Notes: a model not told the origin generated them from the letters alone. A stretch of 64,000 nt of DNA from an uncultured Prevotellaceae bacterium (GCA_900315455.1 OMZE01000004.1:62001-126000); one strand, 5' to 3'. Shown: positions 51,443 to 59,702, counted from the first letter of the stretch. Numbers and translations are program-made.

Positions 51443-51763
51443 CTTCGCCGAAGGTACTCACGCTCGGGAAATTCCAAATAAAATTTGGATTTCCGCTCAC
51501 TTAATCGAACTTTGGCCTGCGGCCGAAGGTACTGCCGCTCGGCAATGGAAAGAAAAAACTTTGTCTTTTCTTTCGCATTGCGCTCGCTTATTCGAACTTT
51601 GGCTTCGCCGAAGGTACTCACGTACGGGAAATTCCAAATAAAAATTTGGATTTCCGCTCACTTAATCGTACTTTGGCCTGCGGCCGAAGGTACTGCCGCT
51701 CGGCAATGGAAAGAAAAAACTTCTTTTTTTCTTTCGCATTGCGCTCGCTTATTCGTACCTTTG
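51443..51763 (+). repeat. Tandem repeat array B (160-bp period) carrying a promoter in its last copy
   Basis: CTTCGCCGAAGGTACTCACG occurs at 51443 and 51603, a 160-base period. Each 160-base unit holds two related ~80-base monomers: one with ACTTTGGCCTGCGGCCGAAGG, the other with TTTCGCATTGCGCTCGCTT and ACTTTGGCTTCGCCGAAGG. Internal copies read ACTTTGGC, while the last monomer reads TACCTTTGCC and forms the promoter of the glycosyltransferase. The monomer is clearly related to array A at 9240-9460. Confidence 0.9.
51732..51763 (+). promoter_or_regulatory. Promoter in the last repeat monomer, for the glycosyltransferase
   Basis: TTTC (51732-51735), 20 bases, TACCTTTG (51756-51763). The ATG at 51772 is eight bases downstream, so the leader is at most a few bases. 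Confidence 0.7.
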
Positions 51764-51771
51764 CCAACCAT

Positions 51772-52893
51772 ATGGCAAAATTGTTTATCGTAGTCAACGA
51801 AGACCGGTTCTTCCTCTCCCACCGCAAAGAGATAGCAGTTCGTGCCCTGAAAGAGGGCTACGACGTGACTATCGTGTGCAAGGATACGGGCGACCGACAA
51901 CATGTGGAAGCCCTCGGACTGCGCATGATCGACATGCCCATCAACCCTACAGGAATGAGCATCGGCGAGGAGATGAAGACACTGCGCTTCCTCTACCACC
52001 TCTACCGCACCGAGCGTCCCGACATCGTGCACCACGTGGGGCTGAAGACCATCCTCTGGGGCGGTCTGGCAGCGAAATGGGCCCATACCCATGGCGTGGT
52101 GAACGCCGTGAGCGGCCTGGGCGTGCTCTTCTCCGACCGCAAACCGGGGCTGAAGACACGTGTCGTGATGGCAATGATGAAATACGCCAACCACCGCAAG
52201 AATATCCGCGCCATCTTCCAAAACCATGAAGACGAGGCGCTCTTCGTACGCCACGGCATCATCGGTAAGAACAACACTGATTACATCAAGGGCTCGGGTG
52301 TCGACCTAAAAGATTTCGCCTACACTCCCCCACCCCGCGAGGGAAAGGTAAACATCATCTTCACCGCACGGATGGTGAAGGAGAAAGGCATCCTCGTGCT
52401 CGTCGATGCTGCAGAGATGCTGCGCAAGGAAATGACGGGAAAGGTACAGTTCTGGCTCTGCGGCGGACTGTCGAGCAACCCCAAGGCCATTACCCAAGAG
52501 GAACTGGAACAACTCTGCGACGGCGACTACATCCAGTGGCTGGGCTACCGCACCGACATCAAGCAACTGCTCGAGCAATCACACATCATGGCATTCCCCA
52601 GTTTCTACCGTGAGGGATTGCCACTGTCGCTCATCGAGGCGGCTGCCATCGGACGGCCCATCGTCACCACACAGTGGTACGGCTGCAAAGATACCGTCGA
52701 CGACGGCGTGAACGGCTTCCTGGTGCCGGTGCGCGATGCGGCGGCACTGGCCGACCGCCTCCGTACGCTCATCAACGACCCGGAACTCCGCGAAGAGATG
52801 GGCCGCAGAAGCCGTGAGCGCGCCGAACGGGAGTTCGACATCCATAGCGTGCTCGACAAACATATTGCCATCTACCAACGTCTCATCACGTAA
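51772..52893 (+). CDS. Family 4 glycosyltransferase
   Basis: The 373-residue protein starts MAKLFIVVNEDRFFLSHRKE and has the GT-B fold of family 4: an N-terminal Rossmann half with HHVGLKTILWGGLAAKWA, the linker IIFTARMVKEKGILVLVDA, and the C-terminal GPGTP-like donor site with SFYREGLPLSLIEAAAIGRP (the E-x7-E motif). It should transfer a sugar from a nucleotide donor to a lipid or growing surface glycan in the cytoplasm. No other polysaccharide genes are near. The start at 51772 follows from the fold; the upstream frame is repeat DNA. Confidence 0.92.
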   Translation: MAKLFIVVNEDRFFLSHRKEIAVRALKEGYDVTIVCKDTGDRQHVEALGLRMIDMPINPTGMSIGEEMKTLRFLYHLYRTERPDIVHHVGLKTILWGGLAAKWAHTHGVVNAVSGLGVLFSDRKPGLKTRVVMAMMKYANHRKNIRAIFQNHEDEALFVRHGIIGKNNTDYIKGSGVDLKDFAYTPPPREGKVNIIFTARMVKEKGILVLVDAAEMLRKEMTGKVQFWLCGGLSSNPKAITQEELEQLCDGDYIQWLGYRTDIKQLLEQSHIMAFPSFYREGLPLSLIEAAAIGRPIVTTQWYGCKDTVDDGVNGFLVPVRDAAALADRLRTLINDPELREEMGRRSRERAEREFDIHSVLDKHIAIYQRLIT

Positions 52894-52918
52894 CGCCACA
52901 CCCCAAATCACATACATT

Positions 52919-54247
52919 ATGAATATACGCACCACCATCATCGCCCTCCTGTCGGTTTTCGTTTTCATCCCGTCGGCATTCGCCAAGGACTACAACATCT
53001 TGTCGTATGGTGCCAAGAAGAGCACGAAGCGTCTCAATACCAAAGCCATCCAACAAGCCATCGACGACTGCCACAAGAACAGGGGCGGCAGGGTAATCAT
53101 TCCAAAGGGGAAATTCCTCACAGGTGCCATCGTATTGAAAAGTGACGTCACCCTACACCTGGAGGAGGGTGCAGTGCTGCTGGGCAGCAAAAATCCTGCC
53201 GACTATGTCATCACCGAGCGTAAGGCGGGGGTGATGATCAGTTCACAACTCATCCTGGCAGGTCATGCCAACAATATCGGCATCACGGGCAAGGGCACCA
53301 TCGACGGGCAGGGCAAGGGATTCACCGACCGAGCTTGCAACGCCCTGGGCATCACGCGACCGATGCTCATCCGATTCGACACCTGCAAGGGGGTGACAAT
53401 CAGTGGCGTGACCATGCGCAACGCAGCCGTGTGGATGCAACTCTACTATGACTGTGAAAACTTGACCATCAAGGACATCACCGTATATAATCACTGCAAC
53501 AACTGCAACGACGGACTCGACCTCAACGGCTGCCGAAACGTAAAGGTGAGCGGCATCACCGTGGATTCTGACGACGACGGCATCTGCCTGAAGAACATCA
53601 TCCTGAAACCAAGCCAGAACATCGTGGTGGAAAACTGCACCGTGAGCAGCCACTGTAATGCGCTGAAGATAGGCACAGAGACGCTGGGCGACTTCGACAA
53701 TATCGTATTCAGAAACTGCACCGTGAAGACGTGCAAGCCCAAAAAGGTGTATAACGGCAGGCGCAACGGCATCTCGGCCGTCTCCATAGAGAGCGTCGAC
53801 GGGGCAAGCGTCACCAACGTGCATGTCAGCAATATCACCGTCGATGGTACCGAGGTGCCCATCTTCATACGCCTCGGCAACTGCGGCGAAACCTATGGCA
53901 AAAAAGTTACCACACCGAAAAAGAGCCGCATCAGCGGCGTGACGATAGAGAACGTCAGGGTAACCAACGCCGGTAATACGGGTTGCTCCATCACGGGCAT
54001 CCCAGGACAGGAAGTGGAGAATGTGAGACTGAGCAACATCACCATACAGCACAACGGAGGACTGGGGATGGTGGCATCACCTACCGACGATCGGGTCTCC
54101 GCCTATCCCGAGGGCACGATGTTCGGCACGCTACCCGCCAAGGGCTTTTTCGTAAAACACACGCGCAACGTGACGTTCGACAACGTGAAAATCGTCACCT
54201 CACGCCCCGACGAGCGCCCCGCCCTGGTGAAAGAGAAATCGAGATAA
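52919..54247 (+). CDS. GH28 polygalacturonase-type glycosidase
   Basis: The 442-residue protein has a signal peptide (MNIRTTIIALLSVFVFIPSAFA) and a right-handed beta-helix with repeating strands: KGVTISGVTMRNAAVWMQLY, then NDGLDLNGCRNVKVSG, DSDDDGICLKN (D216, D218-D220) and SSHCNALKIGTET. This is GH28, but the usual GHG is replaced by SHC, and the RIK site is not clear, so the substrate may not be plain polygalacturonan. It should act in the periplasm or outside the cell on pectin-like chains. It starts 25 bases after the glycosyltransferase; the two need not be functionally linked. Confidence 0.88.
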   Translation: MNIRTTIIALLSVFVFIPSAFAKDYNILSYGAKKSTKRLNTKAIQQAIDDCHKNRGGRVIIPKGKFLTGAIVLKSDVTLHLEEGAVLLGSKNPADYVITERKAGVMISSQLILAGHANNIGITGKGTIDGQGKGFTDRACNALGITRPMLIRFDTCKGVTISGVTMRNAAVWMQLYYDCENLTIKDITVYNHCNNCNDGLDLNGCRNVKVSGITVDSDDDGICLKNIILKPSQNIVVENCTVSSHCNALKIGTETLGDFDNIVFRNCTVKTCKPKKVYNGRRNGISAVSIESVDGASVTNVHVSNITVDGTEVPIFIRLGNCGETYGKKVTTPKKSRISGVTIENVRVTNAGNTGCSITGIPGQEVENVRLSNITIQHNGGLGMVASPTDDRVSAYPEGTMFGTLPAKGFFVKHTRNVTFDNVKIVTSRPDERPALVKEKSR

Positions 54248-54257
54248 CCCGATTAAA

Positions 54258-54330
54258 AATTCAACACAGAGATACAGAGGCACAGAGGAAAATAAAAAAA
54301 CTCTGTTTCTCTGTATCTCTGTGTTGAATT
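54258..54330. terminator. CAGAG-type hairpin, copy C (longest)
   Basis: The arms at 54258-54287 and 54301-54330 are 30 bases long with two mismatches around a 13-base loop. Each arm is three iterated RYACAGAG octamers after AATTCA. It lies 10 bases after the GH28 stop. Confidence 0.87.
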
Positions 54331-54484
54331 CTTAAATCTCAAACCTTAAACCTCAAACCTCAAATCTAAAATAGGGAAAATCCCCTCTTAATGTAGGGAA
54401 AATCCTTTTCATAGACCTTTTTTTATTCGCAATTTTGCAACGTGAGAATAAGAAAAGAGTAATAACACATAAAAACATACTACA

Positions 54485-55741
54485 ATGAAAAGACTGTTTA
54501 TCGCCCTTGCAATGCTGGTCACCATGAGCACGACCATCAATGCCATGAGTTATGAGCAAGCCCGTCAGCAAGCGCTGTTCCTTACCGATAAGATGGCCTA
54601 TGAACTGAACCTCACCGAGGAGCAGTATGAGGCCGCCTTCGAGGTGAACCTCGACTACCTGATGAGCGTGAACACACAGGCCGACCTCTATGGTGCATAT
54701 TGGACACAGCGCAACCTCGACCTGAGTTATATCCTGTTCGATTGGCAATATCAAGCCTATCTGGCAGCCACATATTTCTATCGTCCACTCTACTGGGAGG
54801 CTGGCTATTGGCACTTCGGCATCTACGCCCGCTATCCCTACCGCGACTTCTTCTACTTCGGACGCCCACACTTCTACACCGTCTATCGCGGTGGCCACAG
54901 TTGGCACAGCAACGGCGGACGCAGTTGGTATCACGGACGCTCCTTCGGACGTCATGACCGCAACCATGGCATGCGCGACCGCTACGACCATGGCGACTAC
55001 GGCAGAGGACACCGTGGCGGAAGTTTCGACCACAACCGTGGCGGACGTGGACGTGACAACGGCGGCTTCGGCAACGGAAGCGGACGTGGACATGACAACG
55101 GACGTGGAAGCGGGCGCGACCATGGACGCGACAACGGACGCAGCAGCGGTGGATTCGGCAACGGCGGCTCACATGGCAATAATCCCAGCGTAAGCGGACG
55201 CAGCAGTGTGGGAAGCGTAGGCAGCCGCAGCAGCGTGACTACTCCAAGCGACCAGCGTGTGAACCCTGGCAGCCGTTCTTCAGTGGGCGGACGTGAGAGC
55301 AGCACACGCCAGACTACTCCAGGCTCAGTGGGCAGCCATAGTGGCAGCAGACCCAGCAGCGGCACCTTCTCACGCGGCAGCGTACGCACTCCTTCTTCTG
55401 AAGGCCGTGTCACCTCTCCCTCACGTGGTTCAGGTACGCAGAGCATGGGCAGAAGTTCATCGGGAAGCCGTTCATTCGGCAGTGGCAGCAGCAGCAGCAC
55501 TCCCAGCCGTTCGTTCGGTGGTGGCAGCCATTCTTCCGGAAGCCGTTCATTCGGCAGTGGCAGCAGCGCTCCCAGCCGTTCATTCGGCGGTGGCAGCCAC
55601 TCCTCTGGCAGTAGCCGTTCATTCAGCAGCGGTGGCGGTAGCCGTTCATTCGGTGGAGGTAGCCACAGCGGCGGTGGCGGTGGCCGTTCATTCGGCGGAG
55701 GCAGCCACGGAGGCGGAAGCCATGGTGGTGGTCGCAGATAA
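54485..55741 (+). CDS. Secreted Gly/Ser/Arg-rich repeat protein
   Basis: The 418-residue protein has a signal peptide (MKRLFIALAMLVTMSTTINA), a helical N-terminal region (MSYEQARQQALFLTDKMAYE and NLTEEQYEAAFEVNLDYL), an aromatic stretch (about residues 55-130, rich in Tyr, Trp, His) and then a long basic low-complexity region: first Arg/Gly/His/Asp-rich, then Ser-rich, and finally many copies of SRSFGGGSHSSG and GSGSSSPSRSF. No globular C-terminal domain or cell-wall motif follows. The function is unknown; adhesion, matrix formation or nucleic-acid binding (the tail is strongly basic) are guesses. The 3' third is repetitive at the DNA level. Confidence 0.85.
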   Translation: MKRLFIALAMLVTMSTTINAMSYEQARQQALFLTDKMAYELNLTEEQYEAAFEVNLDYLMSVNTQADLYGAYWTQRNLDLSYILFDWQYQAYLAATYFYRPLYWEAGYWHFGIYARYPYRDFFYFGRPHFYTVYRGGHSWHSNGGRSWYHGRSFGRHDRNHGMRDRYDHGDYGRGHRGGSFDHNRGGRGRDNGGFGNGSGRGHDNGRGSGRDHGRDNGRSSGGFGNGGSHGNNPSVSGRSSVGSVGSRSSVTTPSDQRVNPGSRSSVGGRESSTRQTTPGSVGSHSGSRPSSGTFSRGSVRTPSSEGRVTSPSRGSGTQSMGRSSSGSRSFGSGSSSSTPSRSFGGGSHSSGSRSFGSGSSAPSRSFGGGSHSSGSSRSFSSGGGSRSFGGGSHSGGGGGRSFGGGSHGGGSHGGGRR

Positions 55742-55863
55742 ACCGCTTCGAAATGACATATTTTCAATAGGCAAATATATAAGTAAATAGGTTTGGTTTT
55801 TAGGTAAAAGATTGATTCAGTGAATAGTTATTGATGAATTAGAAGTTGTAAAATCTACATGAA

Positions 55864-55888
55864 GGGGGCAGGCGTGACGCCTGCCCCC
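55864..55888 (+). terminator. GC-rich terminator hairpin
   Basis: GGGGGCAGGCGT and ACGCCTGCCCCC form a perfect inverted repeat around one base, followed by TGTTTGTATTTCTTTC. It lies 122 bases after the repeat-protein stop; the flanking 55742-55863 and 55889-56003 hold no gene. Confidence 0.8.
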
Positions 55889-56003
55889 TGTTTGTATTTC
55901 TTTCAACTGCCCTACACTTACGACGGGTTGTGAGGACATTTATTAGACAATTCTTGAACAATAAGGAAATAAAGAGAAAAATGCAGGAAACATTTTTATC
56001 GTC

Positions 56004-56510
56004 TTACAACTCCAGCACTCTTACTTCGGCATTGGTCATCCGCGGCACCTCGTGCATCGGCTTGTCATAAAACACCGACTGTATAGCCTTGTTGATGATG
56101 CCGTGACCCACTGCGAGTACAGTTTGGTTAGGGTAATCGCTGCGCATCTTCTCGATGAAATCATGTGCCCGCTGCTTCAGTTGTGCCATCGACTCCACGT
56201 TAGGTGGCCATGGTTTGTCCTTCAGGTCGGGGATAAACTGTCCGGTGAAGTCACCCCAGTCGCGCTCGCGCAACAAGGGGGTTGTCACCACCTTCATGTT
56301 GTGGCGGCGTGCAATGACCTCACAGGTGTCGATAGAACGTTTCAGGTCAGAAGCCACGAAAGCATCGATATGGCGGCCGGCCATCTGTTCAGCCAACGCC
56401 TCGGCCTGGGCCCGGCCATTCTCATTGAGTTGGCCTTGGGTCTGTCCCTGCATCACCTGATTCACATTGTCAAAAGTCTCGCCATGCCGCACGAGCAGTA
56501 GAGTTGTCAT
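56004..56510 (-). CDS. Histidine phosphatase family (phosphoglycerate mutase-like) protein
   Basis: The 168-residue protein has the full branch 1 signature: LLLVRHGETFDNVNQVMQGQTQGQLNENG (in part) with the RHGE phospho-histidine near residue 9, FVASDLKRSIDTCEVI, LRERDWGDFTGQ (acid) and VLAVGHGIIN with the second catalytic His. It is short, so a simple phosphatase rather than a mutase is likely. It acts in the cytoplasm on a phosphorylated metabolite not identified here. A TATATTTG -7 box is upstream on the minus strand at 56533-56540. Confidence 0.93.
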   Translation of the reverse strand: MTTLLLVRHGETFDNVNQVMQGQTQGQLNENGRAQAEALAEQMAGRHIDAFVASDLKRSIDTCEVIARRHNMKVVTTPLLRERDWGDFTGQFIPDLKDKPWPPNVESMAQLKQRAHDFIEKMRSDYPNQTVLAVGHGIINKAIQSVFYDKPMHEVPRMTNAEVRVLEL

Positions 56511-56532
56511 AAGCCATAAAATAATTTGGCTG

Positions 56533-56571
56533 CAAATATAGATAAAATATCGGATTTTTTCCCTATATTTG
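56533..56571. promoter_or_regulatory. Back-to-back -7 boxes of divergent genes
   Basis: TATATTTG on the minus strand at 56533-56540 (histidine phosphatase) and TATATTTG on the plus strand at 56564-56571 (HdeD-like gene) are mirror images separated by 23 bases. Neither has a clear upstream TTTG. Confidence 0.6.
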
Positions 56572-56592
56572 CATCCTAATCATGATGTAAAG

Positions 56593-57243
56593 ATGAAAAT
56601 CATTGGCAGTTCCTTTTTCCGTGCGCTCTGTGCCATCGCCATCGGCGTATTGCTCCTGCGCACCCCCGACAGCACCGTAGAGTGGATAACAGTGGCCATC
56701 GGCGTATTGTTCTTCGTCTCGGGAGCCATTTCATGCCTCGACTACCTGAACAAGTTGCGCCTCCACCGCTCAGAGCGAACCATCGATGCTGAAGGAAAGG
56801 TGGTAGACCACCCCCGTCCGTTCCTTCCCATCGTAGGCATCGGCAGCATGCTGTTGGGCGTCATTCTCGCCATCATGCCGAGAACATTCGTCTCGTCATT
56901 GATGTACGTGCTCGCCATCGTGGTCATCCTCGGTGCCCTCCATCAGATGTACGCCCTCATCAATGCTCGCCGCTACGGACCCTTGTCGGCTGGCTACTGG
57001 GTGCTGCCCATCCTCTTGTTACTCGCGGGCATCTTCACCCTGGTGAAGCCCATGGCAGCAGCCTCCACGCCATTGGTCATTATCGGCGTATGCCTCATCA
57101 TTTACGGTCTGACAGAATGCGTCAATTCCCTGGCCATATACCAACGAAGGAAAAAGAGCCTTAAAAACCTCCCCATCGACGAAGGAGAATATGTGGAATA
57201 CACAGAGGAAAAAGACGAAAGCAACCTCCAGCCCATCGAATAG
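56593..57243 (+). CDS. HdeD/DUF308-family membrane protein
   Basis: The 216-residue protein has six hydrophobic helices in two groups of three, including SSFFRALCAIAIGVLLL, VEWITVAIGVLFFVSGAI, FLPIVGIGSMLLGVILAI, and LPILLLLAGIFTLVKPM, the pattern of HdeD/DUF308 proteins. The tail is short and acidic. Enteric relatives help acid resistance; the role here is unknown. The start at 56593 is preferred because the in-frame TTG at 56569 overlaps the promoter. Confidence 0.88.
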   Translation: MKIIGSSFFRALCAIAIGVLLLRTPDSTVEWITVAIGVLFFVSGAISCLDYLNKLRLHRSERTIDAEGKVVDHPRPFLPIVGIGSMLLGVILAIMPRTFVSSLMYVLAIVVILGALHQMYALINARRYGPLSAGYWVLPILLLLAGIFTLVKPMAAASTPLVIIGVCLIIYGLTECVNSLAIYQRRKKSLKNLPIDEGEYVEYTEEKDESNLQPIE

Positions 57244-57255
57244 CCCGCCCATTTC

Positions 57256-57309
57256 GCCCAGATAGCCCATTCCGCCCAGATAGCCCATTCCGCCCAGATA
57301 GCCCATCTA
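57256..57309. repeat. 18-bp tandem repeat after the HdeD-like gene
   Basis: GCCCAGATAGCCCATTCC begins at 57256, 57274 and 57292 (period 18, three units, the last partial), starting right after the stop codon. Confidence 0.85.
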
Positions 57310-57324
57310 GCAAAAAAAACATCA

Positions 57325-57368
57325 ATCCCGAATTTGCGAATTCAAAGAATGCTTCGCAAATTCGGGAT
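57325..57368. terminator. Perfect 16-bp hairpin between convergent operons
   Basis: ATCCCGAATTTGCGAA (57325-57340) pairs exactly with 57353-57368. On the minus strand TTGATG and then eight T residues follow, so it should end the uridine kinase operon; it can serve the plus-strand gene also. Confidence 0.88.
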
Positions 57369-57391
57369 AAAAATTCTATAATTTCCTAATT

Positions 57392-57425
57392 TTAATCTTT
57401 AATTTTTCATCTTTAATCTTTAATC
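57392..57425. repeat. Short AATCTTT heptamer array at the udk stop
   Basis: A run of AATCTTT/CATCTTT units overlaps the last codons and stop of the uridine kinase gene (stop 57413-57415), like the array at 46977-47132. Confidence 0.75.
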
Positions 57426-58036
57426 TTCTTCGGCACCAGTCCTTCGATATACTTGCAGAGAATACCGATGCCCTTGAGGTTCTCCCCACCCTGCGGGATG
57501 ATGAGGTCGGCATACTTCTTCGTGGGCTCGATAAACTGCTCATGCATGGGCTTGAGCACATTGAGATAACGGTCGAGCACATCGTCGACAGTACGTCCTC
57601 GCTCCACCACGTCGCGCTGGATATTGCGGATGAGACGCTCGTCACTGTCGGTGTCAACGAAAATCTTCAAGTCCATGATGTCGCGCAACTTCTTGTTGAT
57701 GAGCGTCATAATACCCTCAATGATAATCACTGGCTTCGGCTCCACATGCACCGTCTCCTTCAAGCGGTTGCAGAGAATATACGAATAGGTGGGCTGCTCC
57801 ACGGCCTGACCGTTTCGCAGCATGTTGATCTGCTTGGTGAGCAACTTCCAGTCGAAGGCATCAGGATGGTCGAAATTGATGGCATGACGCTCCTCCTCTG
57901 TCATGTGCGACGTGTCGTTGTAGTAAGAGTCGAGTGGCACGACGGTGACATAGTGTGGTGGCAAGGCCTGCACGATTTTCCTTACTACGGTGGTCTTTCC
58001 AGACCCTGTTCCTCCAGCGATTCCAATGATTGTCAT
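57413..58036 (-). CDS. udk: Uridine kinase
   Basis: The 207-residue protein starts MTIIGIAGGTGSGKTTVVRK (P-loop at residues 7-15), with VPLDSYYNDTSHM, NFDHPDAFDWKLL, YSYILCNRLKETVHVEPK, VIIIEGIMTLINKKLRD and RDVVERGRTVDDVLDRYLN, all features of Udk. It phosphorylates uridine and cytidine with ATP or GTP for pyrimidine salvage in the cytoplasm. It is the last gene of a probable operon with the UDG-family and EEP genes; the gap to the UDG gene is 15 bases. Confidence 0.96.
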   Translation of the reverse strand: MTIIGIAGGTGSGKTTVVRKIVQALPPHYVTVVPLDSYYNDTSHMTEEERHAINFDHPDAFDWKLLTKQINMLRNGQAVEQPTYSYILCNRLKETVHVEPKPVIIIEGIMTLINKKLRDIMDLKIFVDTDSDERLIRNIQRDVVERGRTVDDVLDRYLNVLKPMHEQFIEPTKKYADLIIPQGGENLKGIGILCKYIEGLVPKKIKD

Positions 58037-58051
58037 AATTTAGTAGTGTAT

Positions 58052-58660
58052 TTAAATAGATAGAAACTGGTCGAAAAGTGGCTGATAGAAGGCTGCCTTA
58101 CGGTCGAGCCGCATGGGATAGGCCCGGCTGCTGCTCGGCATGCGATAGAGGCGCAAGGTGCGCGACGTGCCTCCCATATCGCCCATGGGGAAAGCAAACT
58201 CCACATAGCCTCCTACCTTGGGCTGTGATATACCCATCTGTGCCGTGAAGAGGTCGGTGGCTTTCTGGCCCGTAGTCACCACGGCCCTGCATTCAGGAAT
58301 CCTGCCCAACAGGTCCACAAGATCCACGGCTTCCACCACCTCGAGGTCTTTGTCGGAAGCCGTGTTCTTGGTGCGTCTCACCACACGTGCCGTGTCGTAA
58401 AGTCCCACACCGCGCTCCTGGAGCATCGCCTTGATATCGTCGAGCCGGAATGTCTTTTTACTGCTGTCCACGAAATGTAGCGCATCGCCATACAGGCAAA
58501 GCCCGAAAATGCGCCACATGTCGTTGATATAGTTGGGATAGAAGAAATCCATGCACCACCGATGACATGACGGCGGGAAACTGCCAAGCATGAGCACTCT
58601 GGTGTGCTCGGGCAAGAACGGCTGCCACGGATGGCACTCCAAGGGGACTTCTGTCCTCAT
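58052..58660 (-). CDS. Uracil-DNA glycosylase family protein
   Basis: The 202-residue protein shows the UDG-superfamily pattern: RVLMLGSFPPSCHRW (family motif 1, in place of GQDPY), FYPNYINDMWRIFG, GVGLYDTARVVRRT and CRAVVTTGQKA, with a late SSSRAYPMRLDRKAAFY (motif 2 region). This subgroup is a predicted DNA glycosylase of unclear base specificity. It should remove a damaged or deaminated base in the cytoplasm. It starts one base after the EEP gene stop, so the genes are probably cotranscribed. Confidence 0.85.
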   Translation of the reverse strand: MRTEVPLECHPWQPFLPEHTRVLMLGSFPPSCHRWCMDFFYPNYINDMWRIFGLCLYGDALHFVDSSKKTFRLDDIKAMLQERGVGLYDTARVVRRTKNTASDKDLEVVEAVDLVDLLGRIPECRAVVTTGQKATDLFTAQMGISQPKVGGYVEFAFPMGDMGGTSRTLRLYRMPSSSRAYPMRLDRKAAFYQPLFDQFLSI

Positions 58661-58661
58661 C

Positions 58662-59702
58662 TCAGGGTTTCTCCTTCACCAGATACACCACCACGGGCAG
58701 GTGGTCGGAATAGCCGTCGAGCCATACGCCACCGGCGGTGGTACGCTTCGGCGAGCCCTTATACTGTCCCTCACTCTGCAGCAGGTAGTCGCGGCGCTGA
58801 ATCTGGCATCTCATATAGGTAAGTGTGCTGTAGTCGCGCGTACCGTTGCGGTCGAGAAGGTTGGGAGAGAGCACAATCTGGTCAAAAAGGTTCCAACTTC
58901 CCTGATAACTCAGCGTTCCCGTGCCGCTGTCAAGAATTTTCCACCAGGGATTGAACATATCGTTGTCGGTCACATCCTTGATTTCGGGCTTGGCGCTCAG
59001 TTCCACTGCCATACTGCGGTTCTGCGGGTCGTCATTCATGTCGCCCATCACCATCACCTTGATGCCGGGTATGGTACGCATCAGCGAGTCTTTCACCACC
59101 TTCACCTGGCGTCCGCCACTCTCTCGGTAGAACGAACCTGAAGCACGGCTGGGCCAATGGCAAACGATGAACGCCACATTCTCCTCGGCCAGCGTACCGG
59201 TGACTGTGAGGAAACCACGGGTAAAGTAGGCACTGTCGGCAGCAAGTTCCTGCACATAGGGCACCAACTTCACGTCGCGAACGGTGAAGAGCGAGGGATT
59301 GTAGAGCAAGGCGCAGTCGACACCCCTTCGGTCAGGACCCTCGACATGCACATATTTGTAGCCTCTCTCTGCCAACTCGGGCTGTGCCACGAGGTCGTCG
59401 AGGGCATGGCTGTTCTCCACCTCCGAAACTCCGATGACAGCACATCCAATAGGCAACATGTCGGTACCCATGTCGGAAAGGGCCCGTGCCATATTGTGGA
59501 GTTTGTGGTTGTATTTCAACTCATCCCATTTATACGAGCCATCGGGCAGGAAATCGTAGTCGTTCTTGCCTTCGTCATGCTGGATGTCAAAAAGATTCTC
59601 AAGGTTGTAGAACCCAATGCCATAGACAGCATATTTCTTCTGTGCCGACACATTGGGCACGAAAGCCATCATGGCGACAAGTATCATTATAAGTTTTTTC
59701 AT
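58662..59702 (-). CDS. Secreted endonuclease/exonuclease/phosphatase (EEP) family protein
   Basis: The 346-residue protein has a signal peptide (MKKLIMILVAMMAFVPNVSAQ) and the EEP fold: YNLENLFD (metal-binding Glu), GVSEVENSHALDDL, IVCHWPSRASGS, VMGDMNDDPQN (GDxND) and SDHLPVVVYL (C-terminal His). It could cleave nucleic acid or another phosphodiester outside the cytoplasm; phosphatase activity is not excluded. It heads the EEP-UDG-udk operon. The start was set at 59702 where the signal peptide begins. It is transcribed away from the TonB receptor gene, 203 bases apart. Confidence 0.9.
   Translation of the reverse strand: MKKLIMILVAMMAFVPNVSAQKKYAVYGIGFYNLENLFDIQHDEGKNDYDFLPDGSYKWDELKYNHKLHNMARALSDMGTDMLPIGCAVIGVSEVENSHALDDLVAQPELAERGYKYVHVEGPDRRGVDCALLYNPSLFTVRDVKLVPYVQELAADSAYFTRGFLTVTGTLAEENVAFIVCHWPSRASGSFYRESGGRQVKVVKDSLMRTIPGIKVMVMGDMNDDPQNRSMAVELSAKPEIKDVTDNDMFNPWWKILDSGTGTLSYQGSWNLFDQIVLSPNLLDRNGTRDYSTLTYMRCQIQRRDYLLQSEGQYKGSPKRTTAGGVWLDGYSDHLPVVVYLVKEKP

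Noticed and set aside
54985-55193. Alternative frames in the Gly/Ser/Arg repeat gene
   Set aside because: Long overlapping open frames arise from repetitive GC-rich codons; only the plus frame has a signal peptide and promoter-side context.
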